A DNA stretch of 64,000 nt from Vagococcus allomyrinae (GCF_017829975.1 NZ_JAEEGA010000003.1:186001-250000); one strand, 5' to 3'. Counted from the stretch's first letter, positions 41,990 through 51,478 are shown. A program made the numbers and translations. The notes: a model not told the origin generated them from the letters alone.

Positions 41990-43300
41990 ATGAATATTGA
42001 AATGAAATTAGAAATTTTAACTGAATCTGCCAAATATGATGCCTCTTGTTCAAGTAGTGGGGTAACTGGTCAGCGGGCAGGTAAGCTTGGCAGCACTGCC
42101 GTGGCAGGCTGTTGCCATTCCTTTTCAGCTGATGGCCGGTGTATTTCACTGTTAAAAATTCTCTTGACAAATGTTTGTATTTTTGACTGCCACTATTGTA
42201 TCAATCGCAAGTCTAATAGCATTCGCCGAGCAACATTCACTCCTGAAGAAATCGCCCAGTTGACCATCGATTTTTATCGGCGTAATTATATCGAAGGACT
42301 TTTTCTTAGCTCCGCCATTATTAAAAGTCCCGATTATACGTGTGAACTGCTGATTAAAGCCTTAGAGTTATTACGGAATCAGCATGGGTTTGCTGGTTAT
42401 ATTCATGTTAAAGCAATCCCGGGGGCTGATCCGGTTTTAATCGATCAGCTGGCCTTCTTAGCTGACCGTCTTAGTGCCAATATTGAATTACCATCACAGA
42501 AGAGTCTATCTCTCTTAGCGCCAGATAAAAGTCCTCAAGCAGTCATTAGACCGATGAAACAGATTGCTCAGCGAAAAAAGGAATTAGCTTTGACTGGCCA
42601 TCGGCAACAAGCCAGCCGCTACGCCCCTGCTGGTCAATCCACCCAGATGATTATTGGGGCAACGTCAGACAATGATTATCAGATTTTACAAACCACAGAC
42701 TCACTGTATAAAAAATTTCAATTAAAGCGGGTCTATTTTTCTGCTTATATCCCGACAGTGGCTCACACCTTATTACCGTCTCTTGAAACAAAACCGCCAC
42801 TGCTTAGAGAACATCGCCTCTATCAAGCTGATTGGCTGATGCGCTTTTATCAGTTTGAAGCAGACGAAATTCTGACACCTGAACAGCCTAACTTCAACCT
42901 TTATATTGATCCTAAAGCTAATTGGGCCATTCAGCATTACGATCAATTTCCAGTCGATGTCCAACAGGCTAATTTAGCTCAATTACTGCGAATTCCTGGG
43001 ATTGGACCGACCAGTGCTAGGCGCATTATTCAATTGCGGAAACACCGTCAATTAGATTTTACTGATCTTGTCAAAACGGGGGCAATCATGAAACGGGCCA
43101 AATATTTTGTGGCCTGTAAAGACTATGCCAATAGTCACCCCATTTCTGACCCCATGCGGCTAATCGCCTCGTTGATGTCAGCAAAAGATTACCAACAACT
43201 AAAAACTCTTAACACCCAGACAGAAAAGGAACAACTGACCCTTTTTGATACCGAATACTTAGCAAGAGAAAAACAACGAGAGGTAGGCGTTAGCCAATGA
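41990..43300 (+). CDS. Radical SAM protein, DNA repair/modification type (TIGR03916-like)
   Basis: Radical SAM enzyme of 436 residues. The cluster motif is CIFDCHYC (about residues 63-70), preceded by a Cys-rich stretch (ASCSSSG, AGCCHSF). Near residue 340 a helix-hairpin-helix DNA-binding motif (IPGIGPTSARRII) is visible. This matches the family annotated as putative DNA modification/repair radical SAM protein. I chose 41990 because AAAGGAG precedes it; an upstream TTG in frame is the -35 box. It overlaps the next gene by 4 bp. The SOS-type operator at its promoter supports a repair role. The reaction is not known. Confidence 0.9.
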   Translation: MNIEMKLEILTESAKYDASCSSSGVTGQRAGKLGSTAVAGCCHSFSADGRCISLLKILLTNVCIFDCHYCINRKSNSIRRATFTPEEIAQLTIDFYRRNYIEGLFLSSAIIKSPDYTCELLIKALELLRNQHGFAGYIHVKAIPGADPVLIDQLAFLADRLSANIELPSQKSLSLLAPDKSPQAVIRPMKQIAQRKKELALTGHRQQASRYAPAGQSTQMIIGATSDNDYQILQTTDSLYKKFQLKRVYFSAYIPTVAHTLLPSLETKPPLLREHRLYQADWLMRFYQFEADEILTPEQPNFNLYIDPKANWAIQHYDQFPVDVQQANLAQLLRIPGIGPTSARRIIQLRKHRQLDFTDLVKTGAIMKRAKYFVACKDYANSHPISDPMRLIASLMSAKDYQQLKTLNTQTEKEQLTLFDTEYLAREKQREVGVSQ

Positions 43301-44052
43301 TGCCAGAAAGCAATGAGATATTAGAATATGATGGTACCTTTACTGGTTTTCTCTGTTGTGTTGCAGCTGTCTTTCGCCGGCAACAGCGCCCCCAACTGTT
43401 GCTCTCATCAGATGACATCGCTCAAACATTATTTATCGGTCGTTACATCGATAGCGATCGACAATTAGCTGACCGCATCAAAAATAGACTAAAGCAGCGT
43501 TTAACAACGGACAGTTGGCAATTTATTAAAAAGGGCTTTGCTTCCGTCGCTGAAAACAAGGAGATTGCTTTAATTGTGGCCATTGAATATGGCTTACATT
43601 TTGGTGATAATTTGAGCCGCCACACCTACCAGCAAGAAATTGGCAGCCTGGCAATTGCCATTCGCCAGCTTGATTTTGAAATCCATCACTATCAAGGCTT
43701 TACTCGATTTAATGAGGTTGACGGTTGGTTAATCGCTGTTATTAAGCCAAAGCATGGTGTTTTACCCTTTTTAATGCCTTTTTTCTGCCAGCGATTTCCT
43801 AATGAACGCTTTATTATTTGCGAAAAAAACTCCCAAATGATCGGCAGTTATGACCATGGCACTCTGACCTTCAGAGAGTTGCAACAGGTCCCTGAATTAC
43901 TCTTATCGCCTGAAGAATTGGCCATTCAAAACCAATGGCGAACGTTCTTTCAAACGGTGGCGATTGAAGAAAGAAAAAATCCAACCTGTCAACGAACGCA
44001 GATGCCAAAACGCTTTTGGAAATACTTGCCGGAAATGACTGAAAACAGATGA
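43297..44052 (+). CDS. Putative DNA metabolism partner protein (TIGR03915/DUF4130-like)
   Basis: A 251-residue protein always found, as I recall, next to the radical SAM repair protein. Typical blocks are the N-terminal YDGTFTGFLCCVAAVF, HYQGFTRFNEVDGW in the middle, a DHG motif (about 186), and the ending RTQMPKRFWKYLPEM. Some relatives carry a uracil-DNA glycosylase domain fused at the end; this one stops before it. It overlaps its partner by 4 bp (ATGA), so the two act together, probably in repair of damaged DNA. Confidence 0.88.
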   Translation: MMPESNEILEYDGTFTGFLCCVAAVFRRQQRPQLLLSSDDIAQTLFIGRYIDSDRQLADRIKNRLKQRLTTDSWQFIKKGFASVAENKEIALIVAIEYGLHFGDNLSRHTYQQEIGSLAIAIRQLDFEIHHYQGFTRFNEVDGWLIAVIKPKHGVLPFLMPFFCQRFPNERFIICEKNSQMIGSYDHGTLTFRELQQVPELLLSPEELAIQNQWRTFFQTVAIEERKNPTCQRTQMPKRFWKYLPEMTENR

Positions 44053-44098
44053 AAACTTGATTTTATGCTAATCTTAATGATTTTACATGCTTAATTGC

Positions 44099-44127
44099 TT
44101 GCTATTTTCGAACATTTCCTGTAATAT
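44099..44127 (+). promoter_or_regulatory. Promoter of the 52-residue gene
   Basis: TTGCTA (44099-44104), 17-bp spacer, TAATAT (44122-44127), 75 bp upstream of the small start codon. Confidence 0.55.
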
Positions 44128-44202
44128 TATAGATGGAATTTCGTTATGGGATTGTCTTATAGAAATAGCCTTTCAGTTTAGTTTGAGAGAGGAGAAATTA
44201 TT

Positions 44203-44361
44203 ATGACTACAATGACATTCGGTAACACAACAATGCAATACCGTATCGCACTTGATACAACCACTCAAATGTTTATGGCATACGACCAAGCAGATGCAGC
44301 AAAAGTCGGCTATGGTGTAACAATTGAGCAAGCAGTAGCTGCTTTAAAAAAAATTAGCTAA
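44203..44361 (+). CDS. Small protein of 52 residues, unknown
   Basis: A short gene with a strong ribosome site (GAGAGGAG, 8 bp before ATG), its own promoter and a strong terminator. The product begins MTTMTFGNTT and ends AVAALKKIS. It looks like two or three beta strands followed by a helix (TIEQAVAALKKI). There is no signal peptide, membrane segment or cysteine. It is rich in Thr, Ala, Met and Gln, and its codon choice is very even, suggesting high expression. I do not know the family. Confidence 0.75.
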   Translation: MTTMTFGNTTMQYRIALDTTTQMFMAYDQADAAKVGYGVTIEQAVAALKKIS

Positions 44362-44406
44362 GGAGATTGAGTAATTACATGGACGATAATTGTTCGAACT
44401 CAAAAT

Positions 44407-44448
44407 AGGCATCATGTGAAACCTCATAGTTCACTTGATGCCTTTTTA
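44407..44448 (+). terminator. Terminator of the small gene
   Basis: A 14-bp stem with one mismatch (44407-44420 with 44430-44443) and then TTTTATATT. It could also serve cls from the other side. Confidence 0.88.
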
Positions 44449-44459
44449 TATTGCCTTTT

Positions 44460-45986
44460 TTAGAGAATTGGGGCAAACAATGAGCTCAGCTGCTCCCTAA
44501 TTTTGGTGATTAAAGGTCGTTCAGCCAAACTGGCTAAGGTAACCGGTTTCGAGACCACTAAGTCAGCCTCAAAATCATTCACGAGGTGCGCCACAGCTTG
44601 ATCCGCCTTCGTTAAAAATACCGATAATTCATGATTCAATCTAAAACTCCGGACATCAAAATTGGTCGTTCCAATAGTGGCATAACAATCGTCGACAATC
44701 ATGATTTTACAATGCAAAAATGCGTCTTCTTGGTAGTGATAGACTTCAGCACCAGCCTCTACCATGGTCTTAATAAAGTGGTTGCTACCATTAAAGGAAA
44801 TTCCCCGATCCCCTTTGCCTGGCATCAAGACTTGAACCTTAATCCCATTTAGCGCCATTCGTCTTAAAACTGCGAGTGATTCTTCATCTGGTACAAAATA
44901 TGGCATGGCAATTCGCACACTTTCTTTAGCCCCACTTATAAAGTTTAAAAAACTTTCCCTAACAACTCGTTCGCGGTCATAAGGACCACCGTAAATAATT
45001 TGACCAGCGGCATCCCCTACCGCCTCAGCTGCAAAATAAACGTGTCGTCCGCCCTCTGAAATGAAAGGCGCACTGGCTTCTGCTTGATTCTTCATATACA
45101 TCCAATCATATAAAAACGACTCTTGTAAATAATTTACTAAGGGCCCTTCGATTTTCAAATGAGTGTCTCGCCAAAAGTCAAAACGATCTGAAATACTGAG
45201 GTACTCATCCCCTACATTGATCCCTCCAGTGAAGCCGATCTTCCCATCGATGACAACCGTTTTACGGTGATTTCGCCAATTTAAATGACTGGCAGTAAAG
45301 ATTGTATTGACGGGGTCATATGCCAAAACTTCTATTCCAGCTGCTTCCATCCGTTTTACCGTTTCAAAAGAAAACTTCAATGTTCCCAAACTGTCAGCCG
45401 CAAAACGCACCTCTACTCCTTCGGTGGCTTTGCGAATTAATAAGTCGATGATTTTCCGACCAATTTCTTCCTCCTTGAAAATAAAGAAAAACATGTGAAC
45501 GTGATGTTCCGCTCGATTGATGGCTGATAAAATTGAATCATAAGTTGCTTGGCCATTGGTCAACACGTTAATCTGATTGCCACTAATCACCCCTTGACCA
45601 CTTAACACCTGATTATAATGAGCAAAGGCTGGCACTTCTGTTTGCCAAGCATCCGAGGCAACCATTAACTCATTAACGACGGCTTTTATTTTAGTTTGTT
45701 CCTGCAACTGATTGACTCCCAAACGACGTCTTGCCGGATTGCGGCCCAAAAAAAGGAAAAGAGCGATCCCCCCATAGGGAATCAAGTGAATCGTCAGGAT
45801 CCAAGCAATTTTTGAAGTTGTCCCCCGCTTATCAAAGAGCAATAACTCCAAGCTGATCAAAACACCGATAGTCTCCGAAATAACTAACAAATAAACAAAT
45901 AATCGTGGCATGACAATTGCCACTGCCAACAAACTTACTAACAAGATCACTAAGACCAATTTAATCTGACTTAATTTATTTTTCAT
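44460..45986 (-). CDS. cls: Cardiolipin synthase
   Basis: Membrane phospholipid enzyme joining two phosphatidylglycerol molecules, about 508 residues. Two N-terminal hydrophobic segments are followed by two phospholipase D motifs: HRKTVVIDGKIGFTGG (about 245) and HCKIMIVDDCYATIGTTNFD (about 430). Start 45986 follows GGGAG; a longer frame adds 13 residues. It is last in a series after the Mga-like gene and begins about 40 bp past that gene's stop. Confidence 0.93.
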   Translation of the reverse strand: MKNKLSQIKLVLVILLVSLLAVAIVMPRLFVYLLVISETIGVLISLELLLFDKRGTTSKIAWILTIHLIPYGGIALFLFLGRNPARRRLGVNQLQEQTKIKAVVNELMVASDAWQTEVPAFAHYNQVLSGQGVISGNQINVLTNGQATYDSILSAINRAEHHVHMFFFIFKEEEIGRKIIDLLIRKATEGVEVRFAADSLGTLKFSFETVKRMEAAGIEVLAYDPVNTIFTASHLNWRNHRKTVVIDGKIGFTGGINVGDEYLSISDRFDFWRDTHLKIEGPLVNYLQESFLYDWMYMKNQAEASAPFISEGGRHVYFAAEAVGDAAGQIIYGGPYDRERVVRESFLNFISGAKESVRIAMPYFVPDEESLAVLRRMALNGIKVQVLMPGKGDRGISFNGSNHFIKTMVEAGAEVYHYQEDAFLHCKIMIVDDCYATIGTTNFDVRSFRLNHELSVFLTKADQAVAHLVNDFEADLVVSKPVTLASLAERPLITKIREQLSSLFAPIL

Positions 45987-46027
45987 TCTTTTTCTCCCAT
46001 TTTCCAAAGTAGTTGCCTGCCACACCC

Positions 46028-47551
46028 TTATTGTTGATTATTAAACCAAAAACTTTCTTTGGCTTTTTGGATTAAAATATTGTCCAACCGCACATTTAGA
46101 TGGGCGATATCTTTCGCTGTAGGATGTTCGCTCCAAACAAACACCCGATCCTTTTGGGCAGCTAATTGATGATAATTTCGATCCGTGATTATCAAGTCAA
46201 CTTCACCGTCCACCTCAGCCGTAATATCAATCTCCTCAAACCAGGAAAACTGAATCACTCGTCGGTAATAATTAATTCGTTTATCCCCATAAACTGAGAT
46301 AATCGAGACCCGAATGGGAGGAATGTGCTCACCGACTTTCAACGTGTTACTCAATAACATCGTGTAGATTTTTGATAACTCCTTTTTCTTAGAAAAAATA
46401 GGGGTAAAACGGGAATCCTTTGCCAATTCACTTAACATTTCATCGAAATACTCCGAGAAAAAACCTTCAAGACGTTTACTTAAAAACTTTGTGTTAACAC
46501 CTTGAAAATCTTTGTATTCACCTTCAAAAAATAGCACGCGAGTATGCAGATTAACCAGATTTAAATACAAGTCATTGTATTCCCGATCGCCAAGACGAAT
46601 ACTGCTATTTTCTTCAAATGCTTTCATAAAATAATTGACAGAATCAAAAATAATGTTGTTAGGCATCGCATTCATCAAGCGCAAGCGATGAAAGTTCATC
46701 TTCTCCTGAAAATGAAGTTGATGTTCAAATGCGTAAGTAATCAAGCTTAGAAAAGCCACTTCATTATAGACATGTTCTGGGGGAATTTCCACTTCTAGCG
46801 ATTCAATTAAAAAATCATAGAAAGGCTGTACTGCATCAATATCGTACTGAATAAACTGATCAGCATCTATCTTTAAATCTTCCACATAGTAGCCTTGATT
46901 TAAGCGTGTCACAATCACACCTAACCAATGGTAATAAAAGTCCCTTCTCGCCAAAGGTAAGCGGCGACCTTGAAGTTTTTCAATTTCATCAATAACAGGT
47001 GTTAGCGTCGCCGGCTCAACATCAAACGGCCAGTAATTACCATCGTAGACGGACCAAAAGAGACTGAGGTAAAAATAGCGGATTTGCGTTTCCGTTCCCA
47101 CCAGTTCAAAGTCTGAACTGAAATTGAATTTCAGTCCAAAGCTTTGCAAGATCGGTTCCATATTACTAAACTTTTTATAAGCCATGGTCAAGCTGGTAAA
47201 GTTTTTCTCGGCATAAGTTTTGACATCTTCAAATTCCCGTGTAAAAATCTCATAAAAACTTTGATAAAGGAAATTACTGGTCATGTAGCATCGCTTTAAT
47301 TCCTCGATCGAAAAGAGACGAGAGGCTTTGATTTTGATTTTTTTATTCTTCTGATAATTCTTTTGAATTTGACAGCGATAAGGCCCTGACGTGAAATCTT
47401 CCACAAGGGACTCCACGGCTTTTTCAATCGTAGAAGCCGTGACATTTAATGTTTCTGACAGCTCTAAAATGGTGAAGAAACGGTCTTCAGATTGAAGTAA
47501 CTGAACCACTTTTATTTTTCTAGCATGAAAGGAATCTAAAAATATGTTCAC
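46028..47551 (-). CDS. Mga/AtxA-like regulator
   Basis: A regulator of 507 residues. The N-terminal winged HTH (about 15-65, FTILELSETLNVTASTIEKAVESL) is typical of Mga-family proteins. The middle is helical, like PRD domains. The C-terminal part (from about 400, RVSIISVYGDKRINYYRR, then VDLIITDRN) resembles an EIIB-like domain. Such regulators respond to sugar status and control surface or virulence genes. It lies between a permease gene and cls, and it may control this series or the divergent units; inference only. Confidence 0.8.
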   Translation of the reverse strand: MNIFLDSFHARKIKVVQLLQSEDRFFTILELSETLNVTASTIEKAVESLVEDFTSGPYRCQIQKNYQKNKKIKIKASRLFSIEELKRCYMTSNFLYQSFYEIFTREFEDVKTYAEKNFTSLTMAYKKFSNMEPILQSFGLKFNFSSDFELVGTETQIRYFYLSLFWSVYDGNYWPFDVEPATLTPVIDEIEKLQGRRLPLARRDFYYHWLGVIVTRLNQGYYVEDLKIDADQFIQYDIDAVQPFYDFLIESLEVEIPPEHVYNEVAFLSLITYAFEHQLHFQEKMNFHRLRLMNAMPNNIIFDSVNYFMKAFEENSSIRLGDREYNDLYLNLVNLHTRVLFFEGEYKDFQGVNTKFLSKRLEGFFSEYFDEMLSELAKDSRFTPIFSKKKELSKIYTMLLSNTLKVGEHIPPIRVSIISVYGDKRINYYRRVIQFSWFEEIDITAEVDGEVDLIITDRNYHQLAAQKDRVFVWSEHPTAKDIAHLNVRLDNILIQKAKESFWFNNQQ

Positions 47552-47598
47552 TCTTTTTCTCCTCCAAATTAAAATTGTTTGCTCGCAACGTCACATGG

Positions 47599-48765
47599 TT
47601 AGCCAATTAACCCCACTAATATTCCGGTAATTATCACTGATGTAATCGTCACCGTTGAAAAGCCCGCTACCACCATCTTAGGTAAAATTTGACCTTCAAT
47701 CAATTGTTGCTCCTCGACTGTTCCGTCAACACTCTTAGCAGCCTCTTGGCTTAAGATCATCGTGCCTGGAAACCCGTAAAGAGAAGTCAACCCAATCGCT
47801 ATCGACATAGGGACGCTATAACCTAGTAATTTCCCTGAAGCGATCGCAAAGATCATATTACCTGAAACACCAACTAAGAAAGATAGTGTGATAGGTATAA
47901 TCAAATCGATTAAATCATGAACCGAAATAGATGCCAGTGGACCAAAGATGATAATTAAAAGGGCTAACATCATTAAACCATATGCATCGATTCCATTCAA
48001 AAGATTTGGCTTAAAAACACCTAATTCACGCATAATAATGCCAATGATGAGACATAAGACAAAAGTGTTTAAAGTACCATTCGTCAAATCACTCACAAAC
48101 GTTGCCACTAAAACGGCCGATCCAGTAATAAATAAGGTACCCGCAGTGGTTTGAAATACAGCTGGTAAACGACTGCTCCGTTCTTCAGTGCCTTCTGACT
48201 TCGTAGGTGCCGCCTGTATATTCCCCTTCTTCACCTCACCATGTAAACGATTGGCTTCTTTTCTCAAGATGATTGACGTCAAAGGAAACCCAATCAATCC
48301 TTGGAACGCTGAAATAAGAACTGGCAGAACAGCAACCGATACTAAACCGGCTGTCATCGCTGCCTCTTGAATCATAATAATCGAAATCGTCCCACCGGAA
48401 ATAGCACCTATCGCTGCTATAGCATAATTTCGGCTCTCAAATAGTGGACTGACAAGGAATAGACTTGCTACAATACCAATCGTAGCGGCAAATCCCACCA
48501 AAAAGGTTTTCCACTGTTGCTTAAACTCTTTTAAACTGATGGTCGTTCCCAAATGCACTAAGATAAAGCCGACAATCGTAGTTCCCAGACTAAGTAATGA
48601 TGAGCTCGGCAATAAATCTTTGGGAAATATATTGCTCTTAAACCCGATTAAAAAGATGACTGAAGCGACAAACAAACTTGATAACAATGATTTTGTTTTC
48701 TTTGAAATAAAATCACTCACTGTCCACACTAACATCACAATCGTAAACGCTAAAACTGAATTCAT
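47599..48765 (-). CDS. Polytopic membrane carrier, possibly glutamate-symporter-like
   Basis: A membrane protein of 388 residues with ten to eleven hydrophobic segments and a charged cytoplasmic loop at about 175-200. The GGTISIIMIQEAA and GLTSLYGFPGTM blocks suggest two inverted repeats of five segments, as in GltS-like sodium carriers. I cannot name the family with certainty. It is encoded between YitT and the Mga-like regulator, in a series starting with an M20 peptidase. Import of a peptide or acyl amino acid is possible. Confidence 0.65.
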   Translation of the reverse strand: MNSVLAFTIVMLVWTVSDFISKKTKSLLSSLFVASVIFLIGFKSNIFPKDLLPSSSLLSLGTTIVGFILVHLGTTISLKEFKQQWKTFLVGFAATIGIVASLFLVSPLFESRNYAIAAIGAISGGTISIIMIQEAAMTAGLVSVAVLPVLISAFQGLIGFPLTSIILRKEANRLHGEVKKGNIQAAPTKSEGTEERSSRLPAVFQTTAGTLFITGSAVLVATFVSDLTNGTLNTFVLCLIIGIIMRELGVFKPNLLNGIDAYGLMMLALLIIIFGPLASISVHDLIDLIIPITLSFLVGVSGNMIFAIASGKLLGYSVPMSIAIGLTSLYGFPGTMILSQEAAKSVDGTVEEQQLIEGQILPKMVVAGFSTVTITSVIITGILVGLIG

Positions 48766-48793
48766 AAAACTCCTCCTATTTTATCCTGTTTAG

Positions 48794-49633
48794 TTAAACA
48801 ATGGCTTGATATGAAAAACCAAGACCGTGAACTTCCGATACATTATAAACAATGACAAATGACCCTGGATCTACCTGATCGATGACCGCCATAATAGCCG
48901 GAAAATCCTGATTCGAACTGATCATCATAATCATCTGAGCACTGTTACCTGTTTTCCCGCCGACAACATCGAAGAGAGTCATCCCTCGAGGAACCTCTTC
49001 GATCAGTTGATCACGCATGGCTTGATAGTTATTTTGGCTAATAATTAAGATCGCTTTACGACGCTTTAAACCTGTCTCAATATAATTCATCACAATTGAT
49101 GTAATGATTAAAGACAGAATCGCTAGAAGAAACTCCTCGAAACCAAAAACTAAAAGAGTCAAGGTGACAATCGCCGCATCCGTCACCAGCAGTCCAATTG
49201 TCGGGCTAAGATTGTAGTATTTCTTAAAAATCAGTGGCGGAATCGTGGTTCCACCGCTAGATGCTCTGATTTTATACAGAATCGCAACCCCAGTTCCAAA
49301 AATAGCACTGCCAAAAATCACCGATAACAGCGTATTATCTGTCACCATCACTTCTGGTGTGAATGCTAAGGCTAAAGGAAAGAGTAAACTGCCTACTGCC
49401 GTGTTAATCAACACCTCTCGGCCTAAGAAGATAGCCGTTAAAATCAACATCAACAGATTGAGCCCTAACACAATGATTGAGCGATCAATACCAAAAGCAG
49501 CTTCAGCCAAAATCCCGATACCACTTACCCCACCTGCCGCTATATTGTGAGGCCCTAAAAACAAGTTAATACTAATGGCTAACAACTGCACTGCTACCAT
49601 GATTTTTACTAAATGGAAAATTCTTTTTTTCAT
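48794..49633 (-). CDS. YitT-family membrane protein (first copy)
   Basis: A 279-residue protein with five hydrophobic segments and a C-terminal cytoplasmic DUF2179 domain from about residue 190. The N-terminal block NLFLGPHNIAAGGVSGIG is the hallmark of the YitT family. A second member is at 56475-57389. The function of the family is not settled. It begins 20 bp after the peptidase gene and is followed 28 bp later by the carrier gene. Confidence 0.88.
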   Translation of the reverse strand: MKKRIFHLVKIMVAVQLLAISINLFLGPHNIAAGGVSGIGILAEAAFGIDRSIIVLGLNLLMLILTAIFLGREVLINTAVGSLLFPLALAFTPEVMVTDNTLLSVIFGSAIFGTGVAILYKIRASSGGTTIPPLIFKKYYNLSPTIGLLVTDAAIVTLTLLVFGFEEFLLAILSLIITSIVMNYIETGLKRRKAILIISQNNYQAMRDQLIEEVPRGMTLFDVVGGKTGNSAQMIMMISSNQDFPAIMAVIDQVDPGSFVIVYNVSEVHGLGFSYQAIV

Positions 49634-49652
49634 CTATTTCTCCCTTATTCCC

Positions 49653-50771
49653 TTAATTGTGTTTCGCTCGATTGGCTAGGGCTAAACTTAAAGCCACACA
49701 TTTTTCCATTTCTGCAATTGGGATATACTCATCCACTGTATGAATTTTCTCGTAGCCAATGGCCAGATTGGTAACTTCTTTCCCTTTGGCATTAAAAACA
49801 TTTGCATCACTACCGCCACCACTTGTCTCATACTTTAGGGTTAAACCAATGTCTTTCATGGCTTGCCTAGCAAGATTGAGAACCGCTGATGCTTTTTCTA
49901 AACGAAATCCTGTGGCCTTTAAATCAGCGTTAAACTGGCACTTCCCTCCCAGTTTCTGACTGCTGTCTTCAAATGCCACTTTGATTGCTTCGACTAAATA
50001 GGCAGCTTTTTGGGGTGAAATTGAGCGAACCTCGCCTTTTAGTGTCAAGTGATCCATCACAATATTGCTCGCATCGCCCCCCTGTATCACACCAATATTA
50101 GCTGTCGTTTCATGATCAATGCGACCAAAATCCAACTGATTCATAGCCTTTACCGCAATTTCCAAAGCCGAAACGCCTTTTTCAGGTTCTAAGCCAGCAT
50201 GAGCGGCCTTTCCTGTTAGTTCAATATCAAACATGTATAAGCTCGGGCTAGCCACGATTGCACTACCAACCGGTCCTGCGTTATCTAAAACAAAACCAAT
50301 CTCAGCTTCTACGAGAGACATGTCCATCGCTTCAACGCCAATCAACCCAATTTCCTCTCCCACCGAAAGGACAAATTCCAAATTCCCCGTCTCGATTTGC
50401 TGCTCATTGATTATCTCGATCATCTCCAACATTACCGCAATTCCAGCTTTATTGTCGGCTGCCAGAATAGTTTCACCCACTGAGAATAGCACGCCCTCCT
50501 TTTGAACAACCTCAATTCCCACACCTGGTGACACAGTGTCAACATGACATGAAAAAAAGATTGGGCAATAATTCTCATTGCCTTTAAGTTTAGCCACAAT
50601 GTTGTTGGCCCCCAAATTTGTTTTTAATTGACTGTTGTCCTGATAAACAGTCAATCCTAATTGCTGAAATGCGTCAATTAAATAATTTTGAATTTGAGAT
50701 TCATTCCCTGAAACTGACTCAATCTTAACCATCTCAATAAATCTTTCTACCAATCGTCTTTTGTTAATCAT
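49653..50771 (-). CDS. M20-family metallopeptidase, PepT-like
   Basis: Zinc exopeptidase or amidohydrolase of about 372 residues. The metal-binding blocks are FFSCHVDTVSPG, DNKAGIAVMLEMI, VGEEIGLIG and the C-terminal KIHTVDEYIP. This pattern fits the peptidase T-like (M20B) subgroup. I chose 50771 since GGAG lies 9 bp upstream; the ATG at 50777 is too close to the site. Copy 2 of the hairpin repeat lies directly before the ribosome site. It leads the series peptidase-YitT-carrier-Mga-like-cls. Confidence 0.88.
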   Translation of the reverse strand: MINKRRLVERFIEMVKIESVSGNESQIQNYLIDAFQQLGLTVYQDNSQLKTNLGANNIVAKLKGNENYCPIFFSCHVDTVSPGVGIEVVQKEGVLFSVGETILAADNKAGIAVMLEMIEIINEQQIETGNLEFVLSVGEEIGLIGVEAMDMSLVEAEIGFVLDNAGPVGSAIVASPSLYMFDIELTGKAAHAGLEPEKGVSALEIAVKAMNQLDFGRIDHETTANIGVIQGGDASNIVMDHLTLKGEVRSISPQKAAYLVEAIKVAFEDSSQKLGGKCQFNADLKATGFRLEKASAVLNLARQAMKDIGLTLKYETSGGGSDANVFNAKGKEVTNLAIGYEKIHTVDEYIPIAEMEKCVALSLALANRAKHN

Positions 50772-50793
50772 TTGCATTTGCTCCTTTTAAGTT

Positions 50794-50903
50794 ATATAGT
50801 TCCCATTAAATAATCATCCTTTACCGTTAAACTTTCAGCCAGAAAAAAGCTGAAAGTACCACTCTTAGCGAATGATTATGCGCATTATCCAATGGAACTA
50901 TAT
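50794..50903. repeat. Hairpin repeat, copy 2
   Basis: It matches 3312-3413 over 102 bp with 7 differences. Outer inverted ends are ATATAGTTCC and GGAACTATAT. The central stem is ACTTTCAGC/GCTGAAAGT. Compared with copy 1 both arms changed together, so pairing is kept. It sits 10 bp before the peptidase ribosome site, so it would be in the leader or promoter. Similarity continues to about 50942. Confidence 0.8.
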
Positions 50904-51433
50904 GTTTGATTATTTAACAGGATGTATATATTTAATTTTAAGTTAACATCTTTTTGGACACCGACGACCGCTCCACCCCAAGATCTTCGTTCCATTAATA
51001 AAACACGCTCACTGTTTCACTAGTCAGGATAACTCTTATCGGATGGAAGATTATTTCAAAGAGTTTCGCGTCTCACAAGAAATATTATTACACGATAATG
51101 TCCTCTTTCCTATTCCTAAAAAAATAGGTTTCAACTCAAAAAAAAGGAAAACTCCCCCAGAAAAGGGTTACATTTAATTAACGAATGCTTGTATTTTTAT
51201 TTTTTTACTGCATATAGATAAAATTTCGTTATTAATCATTTTTTAATTAAAATGTATTACAATTATCATTAAAGAATAGTAAAAAATCTGATTTAACAAC
51301 TTTAGTTTTAGTGAAAAACATCATTATCTCTTAGAAGATTGAATTACCCCTGATCATCCGATCGATATCAGCAACTGTTGACGTTAAAAAAAACAAAACC
51401 AGCACACCTTAGTTAATACTTGGTCACACATAA
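50904..51433. other. Gene-free stretch
   Basis: About 530 bp with no supported gene. It is AT-rich with long A and T runs. A 45-codon open frame at 51043-51177 has no ribosome site. Apart from the tail of the repeat I see no structure I can name. Confidence 0.5.
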
Positions 51434-51467
51434 AAGAGACTAGGACATTAGGCTGTCCTAGCCTCTT
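51434..51467 (-). terminator. Terminator of the DUF1002 gene
   Basis: A 14-bp stem with one mismatch (51434-51447 with 51454-51467), followed on the minus strand by TTTTATG. It is 12 bp past the stop. Confidence 0.85.
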
Positions 51468-51478
51468 CACGCTGTTGA

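Noticed and set aside
44379-44408. A 9-codon frame directly after the 52-residue gene
   Set aside because: Very short, ribosome site too far away, and it runs into the terminator.
51043-51177. A 45-codon open frame in the gene-free stretch
   Set aside because: No ribosome site, no promoter and no recognisable product; could be a remnant but cannot be supported.
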